The notes under the pieces: model-generated
What the model was told of the DNA's origin: nothing
Database searches by the model: none
Seen by the model: only the letters and a program-made list of their open reading frames with translations
Shown here: piece by piece, positions 12,708 to 24,024 of the stretch
Position numbering within the stretch: the first letter of the stretch is position 1
Layout: the number at the start of each line of letters is the position of its first letter
Source: Arabidopsis thaliana
Lineage: Eukaryota > Streptophyta > Magnoliopsida > Brassicales > Brassicaceae
Direction: 5' to 3'
Assembly (NCBI RefSeq): GCF_000001735.4
Contig: NC_003070.9
Location: 6,758,001-6,822,000, forward strand
Length of the DNA stretch: 64,000 nucleotides
Position numbers and translations under genes: made by a program

Positions 12708-13548
12708 TTAGTATTTCCATAGATGAAATAAATCTATGCTTTTACTTCTAGTTTTGTATATAATTTTCTTATGTTTTGGTTTATGTAACGATGATAGCTT
12801 TCAGTTTATATATATAGAGTGACTATATTGAGTTTCCCCTTTCGACAAAAAATATCTATATTGAGTTATACTTTGTTTAGATGAAAAAAGACCTCCATAG
12901 AATTATGCTTGTCTTAATATTGAGGATAATATAGACTTAAACGAATACATCTTATTTATTCTTTGTTTAACTAAGAGGAAGTGGAAGCCCCCTGCCCCAT
13001 TAAAAATTTTATTCTTTGGTTCAGATACGTTAAAAAAAATTTAAAGATCTTTAAAAAGTATATTAAATTCAAAATAAATAAAAATAAAAAGTGCAAAAAT
13101 AACTCCAAATGACAAAAAAAGAGAGTGTAGGATCAACCATGAAATAAGAAGAAGAAAAAACAAACTTCAACCTAAATTTTCTTAGACTAGCTAGCCAAAA
13201 CGAAAACGGCATGGTGTTCTCCTGACGATTAACAAAATGTAGCCGCCATTAATTATGTTTCTACACAGCCAAATTGCGATTAAGGTTTCGTGTTTATTAC
13301 AATTGAATGAACTTAGTGTGTTTAAGTTCTCTTTGTAGTTCCCAAAACACATTTTAATTCCCAAAACACATTTTAGTTCCCAGAAAGACATCGAATACAA
13401 ACTTTGACCAGAAAGTATATTCAAAAAAATAAAACGACGTTCGAGATATGGAAATAACCTAGTCAGTAGTAAAGTCTCACCCCCAACCTTCCACAATATC
13501 AATTTCTTTTGCACCGTTTTTCTCTGTACGTAACTGTTCACTCTGCTG
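12708..13548. other. Intergenic, rearranged
   Basis: AT-rich DNA without a gene. 13200-13245 resembles 10300-10345. A short tandem word (ttcccaaaacacatttta/ttcccaaaacacatttta/gttcccagaaag) occurs at about 13338-13386. The minus-strand ORF at 13191-13670 has no family features. Confidence 0.55.
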
Positions 13549-13551
13549 TGA

Positions 13552-13866
13552 AAGAAGCTCGAGCATGATGATCGTGACACTAAACCGTCCAATCTCCGGA
13601 GGTTACGACGTTTAATTAAAAGGACATTGCCACTACATAGAGTTCCGGTTTTAGAAAGCTTGCGTCTCAAGTTTTGTACTTTACCATTTCAACCAGAAGA
13701 TATCAAACTATGCGTTGAATATTCTTCTCATCATAACAAATCTGCTACATTGCCAATTTGCTTGTACACCTGCAAATCGCTCGAGACCCTCACATTCTGT
13801 AATGCAATTCTCATGGTTGTTCCTCGTATGGCTTTTCTTCCATCTCTGAAAAACTTGCAACTAGGA
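13552..13866 (+). pseudogene. Fragment of an F-box/FBD/LRR protein
   Basis: An open stretch reads like the linker and first LRRs of the large Arabidopsis F-box/FBD family: residues such as VPVLESLRLKF, PEDIKLCVEYS, LPICLYTCKSLETLTFCNAI and FLPSLKNLQL follow the family pattern VLESLxLxF ... LPxxLYTCKxLxxLxLxNxxL. A stop at 13549-13551 ends the upstream frame. No F-box or FBD domain is present. At about 13870 the frame runs into unrelated repeat DNA shared with 10066. It is a gene fragment, not a functional F-box gene. Confidence 0.75.
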
Positions 13867-14084
13867 CAAATTAAAGGACGAACACTCTTGACATTCAAAT
13901 CAAAGTTACAGCAACAAGTAGTCGAAAGACGGGGATGTACGAGAGAAGTCATTAACTCATAAACTTGAGTAACACACAACAAGCGAAACATTGAGAAAAT
14001 AAAAATGTAGCCACACCACCATCTGGAGAAACAACTCTCAAATCGATAAAATGATAATACATAATGGGACGATAGGATACTTGT

Positions 14085-14760
14085 TATTTGGAACGCATCA
14101 ACATCTTGAATTCAAGCGACATCTGGTTTGGTATTCTAGTCGTTGTTCTCCTTATGACAGCATGGTAGGGAAAACCGTGACGGTTTGAAAAGGTAACGTA
14201 GAAGTTTGCATTCGCTGCCTTGGCCTTCATCGTCAGCTTCGGCTCCCAGGTTTGCACAATTACATATATTAGCTCCAATGGCTTTGCCCACTCCACTAGC
14301 TTAATAGATGCCCAGTGGGAGAACAATGTGATTTCCGCGTACAGAAGAAACAATTCCTGGTGTCTTCCATCTCTGATTTTCTCAACAAGTAGAATTTCGG
14401 CTTATTAAGCATAAACAAGAGTAAGAACGTAGTAGTAAATTACCAAAGGTGGAGCCGCCCAGTCTACCGTCTGGGGATCAGAACATAAATCTTTGTAGAT
14501 TTCACATTCCGGCCTTTCTCCCGGAGCCGGTTGTTGATATTTTGGTGAATCGGGTGATTCATGGTCAGCATGACAGCTGTCAGTTGGTGATTCTGAAGAG
14601 GGCAAGGATGGTTCATATTCCTCCTCCGGTGTAACAAAGTTGTCATCTGGATAGCCTTCAGATTAGAAACCTCTTACACGTCCCCGCTCATATGGGTACG
14701 GTGGATCAGGAAAAACGACGTATCCCTCAGAAGAAGAGAAAAAACAATTTGATGCAAATC
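14085..14760 (-). pseudogene. UPF0725/DUF626-like protein fragment, decayed
   Basis: Two minus-strand frames carry residues resembling the Arabidopsis UPF0725 (DUF626) family. The C-terminal part (14085-14353) has KAKAANANFYVTF and AVIRRTTTRIPNQMSLEFK, close to the family ending. The N-terminal part (about 14440-14740) has FPDPPYPYERGRV, then an in-frame TAA, then FVTPEEEYEPSLPSSES and ECEIYKDLCSDPQTVDW. The two parts are out of frame or separated by an intron, and the middle of the family domain is missing. Family function is poorly known. Assignment rests on remembered patterns, so it is only moderately sure. Confidence 0.5.
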
Positions 14761-14868
14761 ATGAAAATCGCTGGTCATCCACAATAAAATCCGATTACCT
14801 TACGACTGCTGACGGTGCGACTATAACTGCCTTCTCCCAGGAACATTCTTGGAAAATCTCACCCAACC

Positions 14869-15260
14869 CTACATTCACCCGCCCAAGAACATTGTATCGC
14901 AGAACGATATGGTTGATTTGTGGGATGTAAAGATCGGTAAGACTCTCGAGTCTCGACAAGACTTATGTTTCTGAGGAAGAACTCCTCAAAACCATCAAAG
15001 GTGATCAGTTAAACCATAAAAACAGTTTCTGATATCCAATATTCATCAGTCCAAACTCCAAAGTATTAAACGAGTCACTTGCATTTGCAGAGACCCAGCC
15101 TCCAATGGATTTTTTTGTGGGTTTGATCCATACGGTCCTTGCGAAGAGCGACTTTACCTCCTTGACTATAGATCCTTCTTTTGGAGTTAAGACTTCTGAG
15201 CTTTATCCTGAGGTCAAGTACACAAGTACTGTCGATGAGTTTCTTAAATAATTTGTCTGA
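14869..15260 (+). pseudogene. Broken 3' copy of the NmrA-like gene
   Basis: This matches the last two exons and the intervening intron of the gene at 7713-9247, starting within exon 4 (tacattcacccgccca). An insertion near 14946 (ctcgagtctcgac against ctcga) shifts the frame. A TAA replaces the codons near the end (cttaaataatttg against cttaaccggttta), and there is an extra triplet in the last exon. Rossmann and active-site exons are absent. The following 200 bases also match the 3' flank of the intact gene and lead into DHAR1 exactly as the intact gene leads into the broken DHAR copy. Confidence 0.88.
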
Positions 15261-15461
15261 AAAAACCCTTGTCCCTTATGTTACGTGTAGCCAGTGTTTA
15301 TCCGAGTTTCGATATGGAGGCAAATCTTATTTCAAAATAGGCTTCTTATTTGATTGATACAGTACATTACATAAAAAGGTCCAAGTACATTATTTGACTG
15401 ATATAAGAGAGAGACCTTGAACAACATTACCACACCAACGATCTCATAACGGTGCATAGTT

Positions 15462-16936
<1,475 letters not shown>

Positions 16937-19092
16937 ATGGGAACCCTAGGCAGAGCATTTTACTCGGTCGGTTTTTGGATCCGTGAGACTGGTCAAGCTC
17001 TTGATCGCCTCGGTTGTCGCCTTCAAGGCAAAAATTACTTCCGAGAACAACGTAAGATTCTGCGTAACTCTATTTTTCACTCCGATTTCGAATTCGTAAA
17101 GAGTGAGGAGTTTCGATTGGGTAATTCAGCTCACCTATTCTGGTTAGGTTAGAGATCTGGAATTGATGTCTTTGTAGGTATAGCGATTCTGGATTCGAAT
17201 GGCACAAGGGATTAATTGATGTGGAATGTGTTTTGCTGCTTAGTTTTTTTTTTGTTTCCTGGTCACGAAATTTGCTTATATGTAATTGTGGTTTTCTCTG
17301 TGTAGTGTCAAGGCATCGGACACTGATGAATGTATTTGATAAGGCTCCGATTGTGGACAAGGAAGCTTTTGTGGCACCAAGCGCCTCAGTTATTGGGGAC
17401 GTTCACATTGGAAGAGGATCGTCCATTTGGTATGGATGCGTATTACGAGGTGAGCTAGCTACTAAGCCTCAATGTTTGGTGTTTGGTGGTTGACTATTTT
17501 AGTGACTGAAGTTTTGTTTGAAATAGTATCTACTTCTGTATCCTTAGCTGTGTCAACTCTTACGATAGAAAATAGTGAACGAATATCTGTTTTTTACTCT
17601 TCTGGTTAAGCGATGAACAAGACTACTACTCAAAATGGAGCTTTCTAGCTTTATTGAAGGATCTTAAACAGATCATTACTACATATCGTATCTTGATGAT
17701 ACTGGCAGTTGCTCTAATGGGTGATTGGGTATATGATATCCCCAATCATATACAGAATGCTTTCATGTCATAACACCAGAATTAGTTGAACGATATCATA
17801 TACAGATTATTGAGTTTGAGTTGAATCCTTATTGCGAGTATGAGTTGGCTAGTCTGGATTTTTATTTAATGGTGATGAAATAGGGTTGTCCTTTTTACAG
17901 AATGCTTTCATGTCATAACACATTGGTACTGTATGGCTAAGCCTGTTAGTACTTTACCAGGAAACTGGGATAACATACAATCTAAACTTGCTTTCTCTCT
18001 TTTTTTCTGCGCAGGCGATGTGAACACCGTAAGTGTTGGGTCAGGAACTAATATTCAGGACAACTCACTTGTGCATGTGGCAAAATCAAACTTAAGCGGG
18101 AAGGTGCACCCAACCATAATTGGAGACAATGTAACCATTGGTTAGTGGGAATCTCTTACTCACTGTTTATTTTGAAAATGTTTAATATGCATACATCTCC
18201 AAGAAGCATTTGGGATATAGTCTTAAATTAAATGTGTAACAGGTCATAGTGCTGTTTTACATGGATGTACTGTTGAGGATGAGACCTTTATTGGGATGGG
18301 TGCGACACTTCTTGATGGGGTCGTTGTTGAAAAGCATGGGATGGTTGCTGCTGGTGCACTTGTACGACAAAACACCAGAATTCCTTCTGGAGAGGTATGA
18401 TTTTGGGTTTAACATTTCTGATTACCTGAAAACCCACAAGTAACCATTGGTGCGGGTATACTTCTATTGCTACTTAGACAGCATAGGCTATATTATTGAC
18501 ATTATTAGTGTCTTTCTTTCATTGGCTGAAAGTATTGGAGGTTGGTGTGAAATTGAAATACAGTTTCTAGTCTTGAGAATTCTTCTCCTCTATCTGGATA
18601 GAACGTATCTTATCCACTTTTCAGATGCCCTAACAGATTATAAATGTTAGTTAGATGAAAGTGGAAATGTTCTTCTAGCTATGGTTTATCTGCATATGAA
18701 TGCCAAAGGGTGTTAGTCTCTCATCATGGCCTTAAAATTTACTTCATCCGCCATATTGACTGACAGAGTTAAAATGTTCGCATTGGTCTATAATGACTCA
18801 GGTATGGGGAGGAAACCCAGCAAGGTTCCTCAGGAAGCTCACTGATGAGGAAATTGCTTTTATCTCTCAGTCAGCAACAAACTACTCAAACCTCGCACAG
18901 GCTCACGCTGCAGAGAATGCAAAGCCATTAAATGTGATTGAGTTCGAGAAGGTTCTACGCAAGAAGCATGCTCTAAAGGACGAGGAGTATGACTCAATGC
19001 TCGGAATAGTGAGAGAAACTCCACCAGAGCTTAACCTCCCTAACAACATACTGCCTGATAAAGAAACCAAGCGTCCTTCTAATGTGAACTGA
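16937..19092 (+). CDS. GAMMA CA1: Gamma carbonic anhydrase 1, mitochondrial complex I subunit
   Basis: Five exons (16937-17051, 17306-17449, 18015-18140, 18243-18394, 18802-19092) encode 275 aa. It is a subunit of the plant-specific carbonic-anhydrase domain on the matrix face of complex I, needed for assembly of the membrane arm. The N-terminus (MGTLGRAFYSVGFWIRETG) is a non-cleaved amphipathic mitochondrial signal. Residues about 55-200 form the left-handed beta-helix of hexapeptide repeats (SVIGDVHIGRGSSIWYG, IIGDNVTIGHSAVLHGC), with His residues placed to bind metal between subunits. A charged alpha-helical tail follows. It matches At1g19580. Intron 2 (17450-18014) is the longest and contains a repeated phrase, cagaatgctttcatgtcataacacca/t, at about 17754 and 17899. 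Confidence 0.97.
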
Positions 19093-21084
19093 TTTTTCAG
19101 GGGTATGTTTTCTGGCCGAAGCCCTACAGGGTGAGATACTCAAGGGGATTATGTTTCGGTCTCTGGTTTGAATATGGCAGGTAGAGTACATTAGGGTAGA
19201 CGGATTTACAGCTTTTGAAGAAGCTATGTTCAACATTTTTTCATGGTTTCTTAGGGAGTATTATTGTCTAATCAAACTTTGTATGTTATCACTTCGGTCT
19301 TTTGAACGTAAGAATCAAGTTCATGAAACATGAGTGAATATTAGTCTGATGCATGTGCGTATGCAAAAATCCATGTGCGCCTATGTTGCTAGGCAAGCAT
19401 GAAGAATAAAGATCCAAACTGGATATATCATATATTTATCTTTTTATAATTACTGCAAATTATTAGTGGGGTTGATGGTATTGGTACCGTGAATTACGCT
19501 TGCTTGGTCGTCTTTTTATTTTTTTGATAAAATCAAATCTTGTATCGTGTATCTATTATTATGATTCGTCTCCTTCCTTTTGTCAAAGGCCGTTTCTTTT
19601 CTTGAGATTTATCTTTTGTTTTCTAGCTTTCTGGCTGTCGTTCTTTTAGGATTCAAGTATTCAACCATTTGTTACAATAATACTAATAATTGGATTTCTC
19701 CCTTGTCACTTTGTAGATCTCAACTAATGGGCCATTTTTTCTCTCAATTTGAACCACGAGACATGGTGTTGGAAATTTGAAACGGTAGATTGTGTAAAAT
19801 GTTCACCAACTTAGACATCGCAAGCCTTATAAAACTTACGGTAAACAGATCAAAAATCCTTACAAACAATGACCAAAGAAACAGTACGATTTTGCAAGCT
19901 GACGGAATTTACAAATTGCACTAATCTATATCATAGTTTCATGTAACAACAACAATGTTTTTAGAGTTTATAATAAGAAAAATTTTAATTGATGTAACAA
20001 AAAAAAATATGTAGTGTGGGAAACTTTAAAACATATCAGTGAGTTTAGATAAAAATTTGAAAGTTTTAACTACAATTACTAAATGACCCACGTAATAGCG
20101 AGTCGTAAATCTACAAAGGATACACAACGGATCGATAATCAAAGCATATAATTCGGAGCTGATAATCTACTATGGCCGCTAGGTTGTGTACTTTAAATGG
20201 TTTCCATGATTGTATATGTACTACATACAAATTAAAAGATATGATAAGTCTAACACTAATTTAACATTTCAAAGAGCAATGAGGCTCTTTCAAATAATGA
20301 GGTTTTTGAATCATTGCTAATATCTTAACCATAGTTTACCATGATAACATTTCACGATAAAGTACTTTTGATCATAGAAAAATGTTAAATAAAGTAAATT
20401 CTTAACTTTTTTTATCATATGCGGCACAAAATGTAATGCTTGATGCACGAAATGAGATGCTAAATTACTTAATGCGTTGATTTTGCACCTCTCCTTTTCA
20501 TTGATTCACTTTTTGTTAAAAAAACTGTTAACTATTTGTTACACTCAATGACACGAGTGAATAAAACTTAAATAATTAACAGGAAACAAAAAAGCGTAGG
20601 GAATTTATCTGATCAGTTATTACTGACCTATAAAATTTTAAATAAAATAAATTCTTAATTTTATTTTATCATATGCTGTACAAAATGCAATGTTTGATGC
20701 ACAAAATGCGATGTTAAATTACTTAATACGTTGATTTTGCACTTCTCATTTTCATTAATTAAGATTCATTTTTTATCAAAAAAAACTACTATTAACTATT
20801 TGTTATCCTCAAGGACACGAATGAATAAAACTTAAATCATTAACAAGAAAACAGATAGCGTAAAGAATTTATTTGATCAGTTATTATTGACCTATAAAAT
20901 TTGATTTGATTTATGTAAGGGTAGTTTCGTAAATATCCAATAAACCATCATCATCTTCTTATTCCTGGCTTTCGTCTCCACCCGCCGTATATATAAAACC
21001 TGAGACGAAGCTTGATGAGAACAATCGGGCAAGGCCTTATAGAGATTACACAACACAGATAGATTACACACTGAGAAACAGAGA
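19093..21084. other. Intergenic region with a 253-bp tandem duplication
   Basis: No gene. It includes the GAMMA CA1 3' UTR and a tandem duplication at 20385-20902. A TATA-like gtatatataaa sits at about 20988, 95 bases before the pfkB kinase ATG. The ORF at 19580-19780 is not supported. Confidence 0.65.
20385..20902. repeat. Tandem duplication, period about 253 bp
   Basis: Copy 1 (20385-20637) and copy 2 (20638-20902) align along their length: ttaaataaa.taaattcttaa, acaaaatg.aatg.ttgatgcac, taaattacttaat.cgttg, attttgcac.tctc, acacga.tgaataaaactta and gatcagttatta.tgacctataaaattt. They differ by scattered substitutions and a roughly 10-bp indel, so the duplication is not recent. It ends about 180 bases before the pfkB kinase ATG, inside its likely promoter. 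Confidence 0.9.
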
Positions 21085-22898
21085 ATGGTAGCTGAGGCCT
21101 TGCCCAAATGCCCTGAAGCTCCACTCGTACTTGGACTCCAACCCGCAGCTCTTATCGATAACGTCGCTCCTGTTGATTGGTCTTTACTCGATCAAATTCC
21201 CGGTGATCGCGGTGGCTCCATTGCCGTAAGCCATTCTTCTCTGTTTTTAGCGTTATTTGAGTGTTTTCAGTGAATTATCTCGTTTTTTGATGTGGGTTTA
21301 AGCAAAAGTTTGAATCTTCCTTTGGTATCGGAATCTGGATTTGAATTGTTATTGTACTTGGCGGATCTTTTGTGATTCTAGGTGCAAAAGGATGAGTTAG
21401 AGCACATGCTAAAAGAGCTTGATGCACATATCAGTGTGGCTCCATTAAAGAAGATGGCTGGAGGAAGTGTGACCAATACAGTTCGAGGCTTGAGTGTTGG
21501 GTTCGGTGTAGCCACTGGGATTATTGGTGCTTATGGAGACGATGAACAAGGCCAATTGTTTGTTAGCAATATGGGTTTTAGTGGTGTGAGTATCTCAAGG
21601 CTCAGGAAGAAGAAAGGTTCCACTGCTCAGGTCTGTTTTGTCAAACTGTTAAATTTTGCTTCTTCCTTATTGGGAAGAGTTGGTTTTGATTGGTGTTGTT
21701 TCTTTTAGTGTGTTTGCTTGGTTGATGACTCTGGTAATCGAACAATGCGACCATGTCTCTCGAGTGCTGTGAAGATTCAGGTTTGTGTTTCTAATTTTTT
21801 TGGGATATATAGTTATATTGAATTGGTTTGTCAGTGAGAAAGGATGGTAAAAACTATTTCTCTTTCAGGCAGATGAATTAAGCAAAGAAGATTTCACAGG
21901 CTCTAAGGTTGGAAGCCTAGCTCCTTTAATCTCTCTTTGCCATTAGGAAGCATTGTAAAATCAATGGAGATTTGTTCTGACAACTTTGTTGATGGTCTTT
22001 TTCTCTGCTGCAGTGGTTGGTTCTTAGATATGCTGTTCTTAATTTACAAGTAATTCAAGCAGCCATTCGATTTGCCAAGCAAGAAGGTCTTTCTGTTTCC
22101 TTGGATTTAGCTAGTTTTGAGGTATATCTTTGATTGGAAAAACGAAACTCTTGTTTCAGTTCCTCCTTTTAAAATATGATCTGTGGCTTTACAAATGATC
22201 AAGCATTTGTGACTAGATGGTCAGGAATTCTAAATCAGAGCTTCGACAGCTTCTGGAGTCTGGTAACATAGATCTTTGCTTTGCTAACGAGGACGAAGCA
22301 GCAGAGCTCCTTAGGTAATTGATGTTTCTTCATCCCCTGCAATGATCTACTCAGGGTTTCTTTTACCCTTTCTCTTGAGTCCATGAAATACTCTTAAGCT
22401 CTGGATTGTGAGTTTCAGGGGTGAGCAAGAAGCGGGTCCGGAGGCAGCTCTTGAGTTCCTAGGCAGACATTGCAGATGGGCTGTGGTAACTTTAGGGTCG
22501 AAAGGGTGCATTGCAAAACATGATAAAGAGGTTTGTCTTTCCTAAAAAACGTGGTAGCTTATAATGTAGCTTTACATTTCACTTAGCCTTAATTTAACTC
22601 TTTAAAGTTCATAGCGAATTAGTATTTTCATCTCCTTACGTGTGATCAGGTGGTACATATATCAGCCATAGGAGAGACAGTAGCAACTGATGCCACAGGA
22701 GCCGGTGACCTATTCGCAAGCGGGTTTCTGTACGGACTAATAAAGGGATTGTCTTTGGAAGAATGTTGCAAAGTGGGATCATGCAGTGGTGGATCTGTCA
22801 TCCGTGCTCTCGGTGGAGAAGTAACCCCAGAAAACTGGCAATGGATGCACAAACAGTTGCAGTTGAAGGGCTTACCTGTTCCTGACATCCACAACTGA
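21085..22898 (+). CDS. pfkB-family carbohydrate/nucleoside kinase
   Basis: Eight exons (21085-21225, 21382-21630, 21709-21780, 21869-21907, 22014-22121, 22217-22314, 22419-22530, 22650-22898) encode 355 aa. The ribokinase/adenosine-kinase fold is shown by the N-terminal glycine patch AGGSVTNTVRGLSVGFG (from about residue 75). The C-terminal pfkB signature DATGAGDLFASGF begins at residue 287, with Asp293 at the position of the catalytic base and the anion-hole Gly-Ala-Gly before it. No transit peptide is evident, so it is likely cytosolic. It matches At1g19600. The substrate cannot be told from sequence; the family phosphorylates sugars or nucleosides. Confidence 0.93.
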
Positions 22899-23064
22899 TG
22901 ATATCACCATCAGATTGTAGAATTTCAAACAATTTCGTTGAAGGGCCGGTTCTGATTCAAGCAGCTCTTAGCATTATGTTGTTCACAGAGATTCTCACAG
23001 CATTTACTTCAATACACATTGTGTTGTTTTCAATCTTTTTTTGTGAAAAATAAAAATGCGTTTG
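22899..23064. other. Convergent 3' ends of the kinase and the small minus-strand ORF
   Basis: Only 166 bases separate the kinase stop from the stop of the 47-aa ORF. The interval is AT-rich with an aataaaaa-type polyadenylation signal at about 23049. Confidence 0.5.
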
Positions 23065-23208
23065 TCAGGGTTTAGGATCAATCTTACTTACTCCACCTTT
23101 CTGTTCCTTAAACAATGTTCCTTTTTCTGGCTCAAACCCTTGAACAAAGAGAAGGCCGATGATCGAGCCGACGAAATATGTGATGCCATAGGCCCCCATA
23201 GCCGACAT
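23065..23208 (-). CDS. Candidate 47-aa single-pass membrane microprotein
   Basis: An uninterrupted minus-strand ORF of 48 codons starts at 23208. It encodes a short N-terminus, a glycine-rich hydrophobic segment (about residues 7-23, ITYFVGSIIGLLFVQG) that could span a membrane, then a charged tail with EPEKGTLFKEQKGG and KIDPKP. Two close in-frame ATGs (residues 1 and 4) follow a purine-rich gagagagaag leader. About 100 bases upstream are two site II-type motifs, at 23317-23336. This layout of tiny intronless membrane protein plus site II promoter resembles small mitochondrial respiratory or import subunits, but I do not recognise the protein. A GGA|gtaagt at about 23094 could be a splice donor, giving a different C-terminus. 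Confidence 0.6.
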   Translation of the reverse strand: MSAMGAYGITYFVGSIIGLLFVQGFEPEKGTLFKEQKGGVSKIDPKP

Positions 23209-23673
23209 CTTCTCTCTCTGTTTTGCATGAGTGACAGTAGGAAGAGCGGAAGGGATACCCGAAACCGGAAACCCCCTTAATAAAGGAAATTAATGTTGTG
23301 AGGCTGAATTTCGACTATTGGGCCTGTAAGCCCAAACCAAAAAAAACAAAATTTCGTTCTTTCAGCTTTGAGTTCAACCCAAGTATCGGGTGTTATAAAC
23401 GTAAGGTAAATGCTGTGAAGTTTAGCAATTAATTTAATTAATTAACCTAGAGATATTGTTGCCTCTATCAATATGTTATGCTGAAGAAGATAGCCTTGCC
23501 AGTCTCTTATTATATATTTTATCAAAGAAAATTCCCAAAAACCAAAGGGGAATTTTTATTACTGAAACCCAAGCTAAAGATAACGGTTTTGACATATAGG
23601 GATTAGGATTTGCTACAAGATATAAAAGTGACCGTTGAAGAAGATTCACACAACTCTTAAGAGTATGCTTGCT
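23209..23673. other. Promoter of the microprotein and PDF1.4 3' flank
   Basis: 23317-23336 reads attgggcctgtaagcccaaa: two opposed site II (TGGGCY) elements, placed as a promoter for the minus-strand ORF ending at 23065. The rest is AT-rich DNA and the 3' UTR of PDF1.4. No other gene is seen. Confidence 0.55.
23317..23336 (-). promoter_or_regulatory. Paired site II (TGGGCC/TGGGCT) elements
   Basis: TGGGCC and, on the other strand, TGGGCT lie 10 bases apart, about 110 bases upstream of the ATG at 23208. Site II motifs are bound by TCP factors and are enriched before genes for ribosomal and mitochondrial proteins. Function here is inferred. Confidence 0.5.
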
Positions 23674-24024
23674 TCAGCAATTGAAGTAGCAGAAACATGC
23701 GAAACCCGGGAACTGAGCGTGACAAGCCCCGTGTGAAGCACGTTCCCATCTCTTACACTGACTGTCACAGCCACGAGTGTTGCCACAAAACCCTGTCCAT
23801 GTCTTGCTTCTCCTCTCGCAAATTCTTCCTTCCACCGCCATCATCTCTGCAAATTCTCCAATCACAAGATTTTATATATCATCATCTTTCATCAATGAGA
23901 TTCATACATATTACAAAGAGATTACAGTCGAAGAAGCTTAGAGTGGAGTGATGATCATACCAGTGGAAGCTATAAGGAAGATGGAGAGGCAAAGGAAGAG
24001 CATAAGTGTGTAAGAAGAAGCCAT
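23674..24024 (-). CDS. PDF1.4: Plant defensin PDF1.4
   Basis: Two exons, 24024-23961 and 23846-23674, encode 78 aa. The intron interrupts the end of the signal peptide, as is usual for plant defensins. Residues 1 to about 25 form a hydrophobic secretion signal ([20 protein letters not shown]). The mature part has eight cysteines with spacing C-x10-C-x5-C-x3-C-x10-C-x8-C-x-C-x3-C, the cysteine-stabilised alpha/beta fold with four disulfides, and a Gly two residues before the fifth Cys as in the gamma-core. It matches At1g19610 (LCR78/PDF1.4), a secreted antimicrobial-type peptide. Retention of the intron would stop translation shortly after the signal peptide. TATA-like sequence is at about 24066-24074 on the minus strand. 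Confidence 0.95.

Noticed and set aside
13191-13670. 159-aa minus-strand ORF
   Set aside because: Antisense to the FBD/LRR fragment; no recognisable residues of any family.
23056-23280. Plus-strand 74-aa ORF
   Set aside because: Antisense to the more plausible 47-aa minus-strand ORF and without features.
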